Shown in pieces: positions 58,323 to 64,000 of a stretch of 64,000 bases of DNA. Source of the stretch: Xanthobacter tagetidis (GTDB lineage: Bacteria > Pseudomonadota > Alphaproteobacteria > Rhizobiales > Xanthobacteraceae); the NCBI RefSeq assembly GCF_003667445.1, contig NZ_RCTF01000004.1:1-64000 (forward strand). Direction: 5' to 3'. Each line of letters starts with the position of its first letter. The stretch's first letter is position 1. The notes beneath the pieces were generated by a model. The model had not been told where the DNA came from. It searched no databases and saw only the letters and a list, made by a program, of their open reading frames with translations. The translations under genes were made by a program, and so were the position numbers.

Positions 58323-59447
58323 TCAGGCCGGGGGCTGCCGCGCCTCCGGGTCGGCGAGCGGCGCCCGCGGCGGCAGGCCGGCCGGGGCCGCCGACCAGGC
58401 GGAGCCGGCCGCGCCCGGCAGCGCGGCGGCCCGGATCTCGCCCGCCGCGCCGGCGGCGAGGCGCGCGGAGGCCTGCGCGCAGGTGAGCGCGATCATGTGG
58501 AAGGCATCCTCCTCCGAGCAGCCGCGCGAGAGGTCGTTGGCGGGCTTCGCGAGGCCCTGGAGCACCGGGCCGATGGCCCGCGCCCCGCCGATGCGCTGGG
58601 CGATCTTGTAGCCGATATTCGCCGCGTCGAGGTTCGGGAACACGAACACGTTGGCGTCGCCCCGGATCGCCGAGCCGGGCGCCTTGGCGGCGCCCACGGC
58701 GGCGACGAAGGCGGCGTCGAACTGCAGCTCGCCCTCGATGATGAGGTCCGGGCTCGCCGCCCGCGCGATCCTGACCGCCTCCACCACCTTGTCGACGCGC
58801 GCATGCCGCGCGCTGCCGGCGGTGGAGAAGGAGAGCATGGCGACCTTGGGCCGCTCGCCGGTCATGGCGGTGAAGGAGGCGGCCGAGGCGCGGGCGATGT
58901 CGGCCAGCTCCGCCGCATCGGGGTCGATCACCAGTCCGCAATCGGCGAACACATAGGCGCCCTTCTGGACGTGGTGGTCCTCGCACAGCAGCATCAGGAA
59001 GAAGCTGGAGACCAGCTTGGCCTCGGGCGCGAGGCCGATGATCTGGATCGCCGCCCGCACGGTCTCGGCCGTGGTGGCGACGGCGCCGCCCACCGTGCCG
59101 TCGGCATCGCCCTGGCGCACCATCATGGCGGCGAAGGCGAGCGGCTCGCGCATGCGCCGGTGCGCGGCGGCAAGATCCATGCCCTTGTCGTGGCGCAGAA
59201 GGTGGAGCGCCTCGGCATAGGCCTGGAGCCGGGGGGACGTGGCGGGATCCTCGACGGCGATGCCCCGCGCATCCCCGCCGAGGGCCGCCACCACCTCGGC
59301 CGCGGGGCCGAGGAGGATAGGTCGGGCGATGCCCTCCCGCACGGCGCGCCGCGCGGCGGCGGCGATGCGCGGATCAGCGCCTTCCGGCAGCACGATGGCG
59401 CGTGGGGCGGCGCGGGCGGCGTCGATGATCCGGTCGAGGGCAAGCAT
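58323..59447 (-). CDS. pta: Phosphate acetyltransferase
   Basis: 374 residues, the short form without the N-terminal regulatory domains of E. coli Pta. RAIVLPEGADPRIAAAARRA opens the fold. GMDLAAAHRRMREPLAFAAM, ADGTVGGAVATTAETVRAAI, MLSFSTAGSARHARVDKV with the conserved Ser and Arg, and NVFVFPNLDAANIGYKIAQR complete it. It turns acetyl phosphate into acetyl-CoA. It lies 64 bases after xsc on the same strand, the pairing seen in sulfonate degraders, where Xsc supplies acetyl phosphate. The C-terminal 40 residues are Pro/Ala-rich and unusual. Confidence 0.93.
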   Translation of the reverse strand: MLALDRIIDAARAAPRAIVLPEGADPRIAAAARRAVREGIARPILLGPAAEVVAALGGDARGIAVEDPATSPRLQAYAEALHLLRHDKGMDLAAAHRRMREPLAFAAMMVRQGDADGTVGGAVATTAETVRAAIQIIGLAPEAKLVSSFFLMLLCEDHHVQKGAYVFADCGLVIDPDAAELADIARASAASFTAMTGERPKVAMLSFSTAGSARHARVDKVVEAVRIARAASPDLIIEGELQFDAAFVAAVGAAKAPGSAIRGDANVFVFPNLDAANIGYKIAQRIGGARAIGPVLQGLAKPANDLSRGCSEEDAFHMIALTCAQASARLAAGAAGEIRAAALPGAAGSAWSAAPAGLPPRAPLADPEARQPPA

Positions 59448-59511
59448 GGCGGGCCTCCCGTGGGGCGGGACGGGCCGGGCGGAAGCGTGCGCGCCCCCGC
59501 CCGGTCGCGGT

Positions 59512-61287
59512 TCAGCGCGCGAGCTGCTCGCGCATGTCCGAGCGCTCGATGCCGGCCACCGGCACCGGCTTCTTCATGGCGTCGCGGCGGAACGGCTCGC
59601 CCAGCTCCTGGTTGAGCACCACCTCGATGAAGGTGGTGATGCCCTTCTTCTGGTCGTCGGCCGCGGTATGGATGGCGTCCTTGAGGCTGTCCACGTTCTC
59701 GACCCGCACGCCCTTGAAGCCGCAGCCCTCCGCGATCTTCGCGTAGGAGAGCTTCGGGTCCAGCTCGGTGCCGACGAAGTTGTTGTCGTACCAGAGCGTG
59801 GTGTTGCGCTTCTCGGCGCCCCACTGGAAGTTGCGGAACACCACCATGGTCACCGCCGGCCACTCCTCGCGGCCGATGGAGGTCATCTCGTTGATGGAGA
59901 TGCCGAACGCGCCGTCGCCGGCGAAGCCGAACACCGGCACGTCGGGGCAGCCGATCTTCGCGCCGATGATCGCCGGGAAGGCGTAGCCGCACGGCCCGAA
60001 CATGCCGGGCGCGAGATACTTGCGGCTCTGCTCGAAGCTCGGATAGGCGTTGCCGATGGCGCAGTTGTTGCCGATGTCCGTGGACATGATGACGTCCTTG
60101 GGCAGCGCCGACTGGATGGCGCGCCAGGCCTGGCGCGGCGACATGCGGTTGGCGTCGCGCGCGCGGGCCTCCTCGTTCCAGCGGGTGCCGGGATCGTCGT
60201 CCTCATGGTCCATGGAGGCGAGCTGCTGGAGCCAGCGCGAGCGCGTCTGGTGGATCAGCGCGCGGCGCTCCTCGCGCCCGGCATCGCCGGCGCCGGGGCC
60301 GAGCTGCGCCAGGAGCTGGGTCGCCACCTCCTTGGCGTCGCCGCAGATGCCCACCGTGATCTTCTTGGTGAGGCCGATGCGGTCCGGGTTGATGTCCACC
60401 TGGATGATCTTGGCCTGCTTCGGCCAGTAGTCGATGCCGTAGCCGGGCAGCGTCGAGAACGGGTTGAGCCGGGTGCCCAGCGCCAGCACCACGTCGGCCT
60501 TGGCGATCAGCTCCATGGCGGCCTTCGAGCCGTTGTAGCCGAGCGGGCCGACCGAGAGCGGATGGTTTCCGGGCGCGGCGTCGTTGTGCTGGTAGCCCGA
60601 GCAGACCGGAGCCTCCAGGCGCTCGGCCAGCGTCATGGCCTCGCCAATGGCGTTGCCGATCACCACGCCGGCGCCGTTCAGCACCACCGGGAACTTGGCC
60701 TCCGACAGCAGCCGCGCCGCCTCGGCGATGGCCTGCCTGCCGCCCGCGGGGCGCTCCAGGCGCACGATCTGCGGCAGCTCGATGTCGATCACCTGGGTCC
60801 AGAAATCGCGCGGCACGTTGATCTGCGCCGGCGCGCTGGCGCGCCAGGCCTTCTCGATCACGCGGTTGAGCACCTCGGCCACGCGCGAGGGGTCGCGCAC
60901 CTCTTCCTGGTAGCAGACCATGTCCTCGAACATGGCCATCTGGGAGACTTCCTGGAACCCGCCCTGGCCGATGGTCTTGTTGGCCGCCTGGGGCGTCACC
61001 AGCAGCATCGGCGTGTGGTTCCAGTAGGCGGTCTTCATGGCGGTGACGAAGCCGGTCACGCCCGGGCCGTTCTGCGCGATGGCCATGGCCATGCGGCCGG
61101 TGGCGCGCGTGTAGCCGTCGCAGATCAGGCCCGCATTGGTCTCGTGGGCGCAGTCCCAGAAGCGGATGCCGGCCTTCGGGAACAGATCGGACACGGGCAT
61201 CATGGCCGAGCCGATGATGCCGAACGCCTCGTTGATGCCGTGCGCCTGCAGGACTTTGATGAACGCCTCTTCGGTGGTCATCTTCAT
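59512..61287 (-). CDS. xsc: Sulfoacetaldehyde acetyltransferase
   Basis: A 591-residue ThDP enzyme that converts sulfoacetaldehyde and phosphate to acetyl phosphate and sulfite. The active Glu is Glu49 in WDCAHETNAGLICDGYTRAT. FGIIGSAMMPVSDLFPKAG at the start is diagnostic for Xsc against acetolactate synthase. The cofactor motif is FAGDGAFGISINEMTSIGRE, and RNFQWGAEKRNTTLWYDNN, also characteristic, follows. Length equals known Xsc. Upstream genes on the same strand are the transporter and GMC oxidoreductase; pta follows. An ATG six bases inside (MTTEE) is a possible alternative start. Confidence 0.95.
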   Translation of the reverse strand: MKMTTEEAFIKVLQAHGINEAFGIIGSAMMPVSDLFPKAGIRFWDCAHETNAGLICDGYTRATGRMAMAIAQNGPGVTGFVTAMKTAYWNHTPMLLVTPQAANKTIGQGGFQEVSQMAMFEDMVCYQEEVRDPSRVAEVLNRVIEKAWRASAPAQINVPRDFWTQVIDIELPQIVRLERPAGGRQAIAEAARLLSEAKFPVVLNGAGVVIGNAIGEAMTLAERLEAPVCSGYQHNDAAPGNHPLSVGPLGYNGSKAAMELIAKADVVLALGTRLNPFSTLPGYGIDYWPKQAKIIQVDINPDRIGLTKKITVGICGDAKEVATQLLAQLGPGAGDAGREERRALIHQTRSRWLQQLASMDHEDDDPGTRWNEEARARDANRMSPRQAWRAIQSALPKDVIMSTDIGNNCAIGNAYPSFEQSRKYLAPGMFGPCGYAFPAIIGAKIGCPDVPVFGFAGDGAFGISINEMTSIGREEWPAVTMVVFRNFQWGAEKRNTTLWYDNNFVGTELDPKLSYAKIAEGCGFKGVRVENVDSLKDAIHTAADDQKKGITTFIEVVLNQELGEPFRRDAMKKPVPVAGIERSDMREQLAR

Positions 61288-61362
61288 GACGGAGCAATCC
61301 TCTCGGAAACTATGGGGAAGAAGGAGGCGGCGGCGTCGCGCCGCCTCCGGTCCAGGCGGGCG

Positions 61363-62700
61363 CTAGCGCGCGGGCTGGCGCACGGCTTCCGCCGATGAGC
61401 TCTGGGCGACATCGGACAGGCGGGGCGCCGGTGCCTTGATGGCCATCGCGGAGAGCATCGACACGAGCGCCGCGAACACAACGTAGCCGGCGACCTGCCA
61501 GGGCTGCCCGTCGCCGCGGGCGAGCAGGTAGGTGGCGATGATCGGGGTGATGCCGCTCGCGAAGATTCCGGAGAACTGGTAGACGAACGAGATGCCGGTG
61601 TAGCGCACCCTCGCGTCGAACAGGTCCGAGAACAGGGCCGCCTCCGGCCCGTAGCACATGGCGTAGAGCACCCCGAACGGCACCACGATGCCGAGCGCGA
61701 TCAGCGGCAGCGAGCCGGTCGAGAACAGCCAGAAGGCCGGGAACGCGACGAGCGCCAGCAGCAGCGACCCGATCGCGTAGGTCCGCGGGCGGCCCCACTT
61801 GTCGGAGAGCTTGCCGAACATCGGGATGGTGAACACCATCACGAACGCGGCGAGCGTCACCAGCCACAGCGCCGTGGTGCGCGGCACCTTCACGTAGTTC
61901 GCGAGATAGACGATGGAGAACACTGCGAAGACGTTGAAGAACACGCCGTCGATGTAGCGCACGCCCATGCCGAGCAGGATGTTGCGCGGATACTCCTTGA
62001 TCATCGTCACGAACGGGATGGCCTGCGCCTTGTTGGCCGCCTTCACCTGCTCGAACTCGGGGGTCTCGTGCACCTTCAGGCGGATGTACATGCCGACGAA
62101 GACCAGCACGATCGAGCCGACGAAGCCGACGCGCCAGCCCCAGCTCATGAACTGCTCTTCCGGCAGCATGGAGACGATGGCGGTGACGCCGGAGGCGAGG
62201 CACAGGCCGAGCGCGAGGCCGATCTGCGGGATCGAGGCGAAGAAGCCGCGCTTGCCCTCGGGCGCGTATTCATACGCCATCAAAACCGCGCCGCCCCACT
62301 CGCCGCCGATGCCGATGCCCTGGGCGATGCGCAGGATCAGGAGCAGGATCGGCGCGGCGATGCCGATCTGGGCGTAGGTCGGCAGGAGGCCGATGGCCAC
62401 GGTGGCAACGCCCATGATCATCAGCGTGATGATGAGCATGCTCTTGCGGCCGAGCTTGTCGCCGAAATGGCCGAAGATCAGGCCGCCCACCGGCCGCGCC
62501 ACGAAGCCGATGGCGAACGTGGTGTAGGCGAGCAGGATCGAGATCACCGGATCGTCGGCGGGGAAGTAAAGCTTGTTGAAGACGATGCCGGCGACGATGC
62601 CGTACAGGAAGAAGTCGTACCATTCGATGGTGGCGCCGATCACGCTGGCGCCGACCACCCGCCTCAGTTCACGATTTGAAGCTCCCGCTTGCCCAGCCAT
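61363..62700 (-). CDS. MHS-family MFS transporter, candidate isethionate importer
   Basis: A 445-residue twelve-helix permease of the metabolite:H+ symporter group: GATIEWYDFFLYGIVAGIVF, RPVGGLIFGHFGDKLGRKSM, IGGEWGGAVLMAYEYAPEGK and KLSDKWGRPRTYAIGSLLLA. The group carries small acids and zwitterions with protons. Position between xsc and a GMC dehydrogenase is as for IseU in Cupriavidus isethionate degradation, so isethionate is the best substrate guess. The start at 62700 has GGGAGG upstream and lies 37 bases inside the 3' end of the GMC gene. Confidence 0.9.
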   Translation of the reverse strand: MAGQAGASNRELRRVVGASVIGATIEWYDFFLYGIVAGIVFNKLYFPADDPVISILLAYTTFAIGFVARPVGGLIFGHFGDKLGRKSMLIITLMIMGVATVAIGLLPTYAQIGIAAPILLLILRIAQGIGIGGEWGGAVLMAYEYAPEGKRGFFASIPQIGLALGLCLASGVTAIVSMLPEEQFMSWGWRVGFVGSIVLVFVGMYIRLKVHETPEFEQVKAANKAQAIPFVTMIKEYPRNILLGMGVRYIDGVFFNVFAVFSIVYLANYVKVPRTTALWLVTLAAFVMVFTIPMFGKLSDKWGRPRTYAIGSLLLALVAFPAFWLFSTGSLPLIALGIVVPFGVLYAMCYGPEAALFSDLFDARVRYTGISFVYQFSGIFASGITPIIATYLLARGDGQPWQVAGYVVFAALVSMLSAMAIKAPAPRLSDVAQSSSAEAVRQPAR

Positions 62701-64000
62701 TGTGTCCTCCCGTCATTGATCGAGTTCTGGGCGTTGTCTCGCCCGATGCTGTTGTTCAGCGTGTCCTCGCGAATCATGTCGGCGGCCTTCTCGCCGATCA
62801 TGATCGCGGGAATGTTGGTGTTGCCGGACACGAGGCGCGGCATCACGGAGCAGTCCACCACCCACAGGCCGTCGACGCCGCGCACCCGAAGGCGCGGGTC
62901 CACCACTGCCTCGCGGTCGTCCTCGCGGCCGATCCGGCAGGTGCCGACGGGGTGGAAAATGGTGGCGCCGTATTCGCGGGCGAAGCCGAGCAGGCCCTCG
63001 TCGTCGGTGATGCCGGGACCCGGCAGCTTCTCCTCCGCGACGTAGTCGCTGAAGGGCGCGGTGGCGGCGAGCCGGCGGGCGAACTTCATGCCCTCCACCG
63101 CGCAGCGGCGGTCGGTCTCGGTGGCGAGATAGTTGGCGGTGATCCTCGGCGCGTCGAGCGGATCGGCCGAGCCGAGCCGGATCTCGCCGGTGCTCTCCGG
63201 CCGAAGCTGGCACACCGACAGGGTGAAGCCGGAATAATCGTGCACCTTGCCGCCCGCCATGTCGGCGGAGAGCGTGCCGATGTGGAACTGGATGTCGGGG
63301 GTCTTCGATTCCGGCAGGACCCGGGTGAAGAGCCCGCCCTGGTTGATGCCGATGGCGAGCGGCCCGCCCCGGAACAGCGCGTATTCCAGCCCCATGCGCA
63401 GGCGGCCGATGAGGGAGTTCAGCGCGTCATTGGTGGTGATGGGCTTGCTGCAGCGGTAGAGCAGCCGCAGTTGCAGGTGATCCTGCAGGTTGCCGCCCAC
63501 GCCGGGGCTGTCGATGTAGACGCCGATGCCGTTCGCCCGCAGGTGCTCCGCCGGGCCGATGCCGGACAGCATGAGCAGATGCGGCGACTGCACCGCGCCG
63601 GCCGACAGGATCACGCCGTGGCGCGCCTTCAGCAGCTTCACCTCGCCGTCGACGCTCACCTCGATGCCGACCGCGCGGCCGTTCTCGAACACCACACGGC
63701 GCGCGCGGGTCTCGGTGAGAATGGAGAGGTTCGGCCGCCCGGCGGCGGGGGAGAGATAGGCCTTCGCCGCGCTCACCCTGAGGCCGTTGCGGGTGGTCAG
63801 CTGGTAGTAGCCGACGCCTTCCTGCGCGGCGCCATTGAAGTCCTCGGTCTCGGGCACGCCGAGCTTCTTGGCGCTCGCCTTGATGACCTCGATCAGCTCG
63901 TGCTTGCGCGGGATCGAGCTGATGGTGACCGGCCCGCCGGTGCCGTGCAGCGGATCGCCGGCGAAGCGGGCATTGTCCTCCAGCTTCACGAAATAGGGCA
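62664..64000 (-). CDS. GMC-family FAD oxidoreductase, candidate isethionate dehydrogenase, 5' end beyond window
   Basis: The last 445 residues of a choline-dehydrogenase-like flavoprotein; the FAD-binding N-terminus is off the right edge. ARHGVILSAGAVQSPHLLML (GMC signature 2), GNLQDHLQLRLLY, and the active site FHPVGTCRIGREDDREAVVD with RVRGVDGLWVVDCSVMPRLV and GNTNIPAIMIGEKAADMI are intact. Linked to the transporter, xsc and pta, it most likely oxidises isethionate to sulfoacetaldehyde, as IseJ does. Choline is the main alternative but no bet genes are visible. About 25 extra C-terminal residues (NSIGRDNAQNSINDGRTQWL on) overlap the transporter start. Confidence 0.85.
   Translation of the reverse strand, partial: PYFVKLEDNARFAGDPLHGTGGPVTISSIPRKHELIEVIKASAKKLGVPETEDFNGAAQEGVGYYQLTTRNGLRVSAAKAYLSPAAGRPNLSILTETRARRVVFENGRAVGIEVSVDGEVKLLKARHGVILSAGAVQSPHLLMLSGIGPAEHLRANGIGVYIDSPGVGGNLQDHLQLRLLYRCSKPITTNDALNSLIGRLRMGLEYALFRGGPLAIGINQGGLFTRVLPESKTPDIQFHIGTLSADMAGGKVHDYSGFTLSVCQLRPESTGEIRLGSADPLDAPRITANYLATETDRRCAVEGMKFARRLAATAPFSDYVAEEKLPGPGITDDEGLLGFAREYGATIFHPVGTCRIGREDDREAVVDPRLRVRGVDGLWVVDCSVMPRLVSGNTNIPAIMIGEKAADMIREDTLNNSIGRDNAQNSINDGRTQWLGKRELQIVN

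Noticed and set aside
62664..64000. Choline dehydrogenase BetA
   Set aside because: Overall family fits, but no betB, betI or betC is visible and the neighbours are xsc and pta; the missing N-terminus prevents a final choice.

Overview
The window is GC-rich (around 70 percent), densely coded, and reads as chromosome of an alphaproteobacterium of the Hyphomicrobiales, most like Xanthobacteraceae (Xanthobacter, Ancylobacter/Starkeya or Azorhizobium type). The grounds are a degenerate-looking gene transfer agent (GTA) head cluster, NasS/NasT-controlled assimilatory nitrate reduction with a globin gene as in Bradyrhizobium, SoeABC plus Xsc sulfonate metabolism, and the short palindromic repeats typical of these genomes. 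The genus call is inference. No rRNA, tRNA, CRISPR array or insertion sequence was seen.

Layout. 1-9.3 kb: a GTA/HK97-type head module on the minus strand (terminase pieces, portal, two small proteins, prohead protease, major capsid protein, two head-tail connectors). It is interrupted by an HPP-family membrane protein gene, an opposite-strand secreted S1 protease gene, and blocks of repeats. 9.6-13.7 kb: housekeeping genes (alpha carbonic anhydrase, LapA-like protein, ihfB, sppA, a Nudix hydrolase, a glutathione S-transferase). 14.1-15.9 kb: nasS-nasT. 15.9-16.7 kb: a repeat cluster. 16.8-19.3 kb: two glycosyltransferase-like genes. 19.4-31.2 kb: the nitrate assimilation operon nrtABC, globin, flp, nirA, an Fe-S flavoprotein reductase and nasC. 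It is preceded by a sigma-54-like promoter and a leader with two hexaloop hairpins and an intrinsic terminator, as expected for NasT (ANTAR) antitermination.

31.3-38.2 kb: mixed genes (ppa, acetyltransferase, msrA, FAH-family hydrolase), an unusual ACP / ketoacyl synthase / CbiZ-like operon, and a nitroreductase. 38.3-44.7 kb: soeABC (cytoplasmic sulfite oxidation) with a SulP anion transporter. 44.7-57.5 kb: a choloylglycine-hydrolase-family protein, a TctC-type binding protein, a carboxymuconolactone-decarboxylase-family protein, a LysR regulator, and a seven-gene catabolic operon (acyl-CoA dehydrogenase, aldehyde dehydrogenase, two-subunit CoA ligase, ThDP enzyme, PRISE-type reductase, TIM-barrel isomerase-like protein) whose substrate I cannot name. 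57.5-57.8 kb: remnants of two divergent genes that both lost their 5' ends. 58.3-64 kb: pta, xsc, an MHS-family transporter and a GMC oxidoreductase running off the right edge. This is the gene set expected for isethionate catabolism.

How the parts fit. Isethionate would enter through the MHS transporter, be oxidised to sulfoacetaldehyde by the GMC enzyme, and be split by Xsc into acetyl phosphate and sulfite. Pta would make acetyl-CoA, SoeABC would oxidise sulfite to sulfate, and the SulP protein may move the sulfate. In the nitrate operon, NrtABC imports nitrate/nitrite, NasC and NirA reduce it to ammonium with Flp and the Fe-S flavoprotein as likely electron donors, and the globin probably removes nitric oxide. 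NasS/NasT and sigma-54 would couple this operon to nitrate and nitrogen status.
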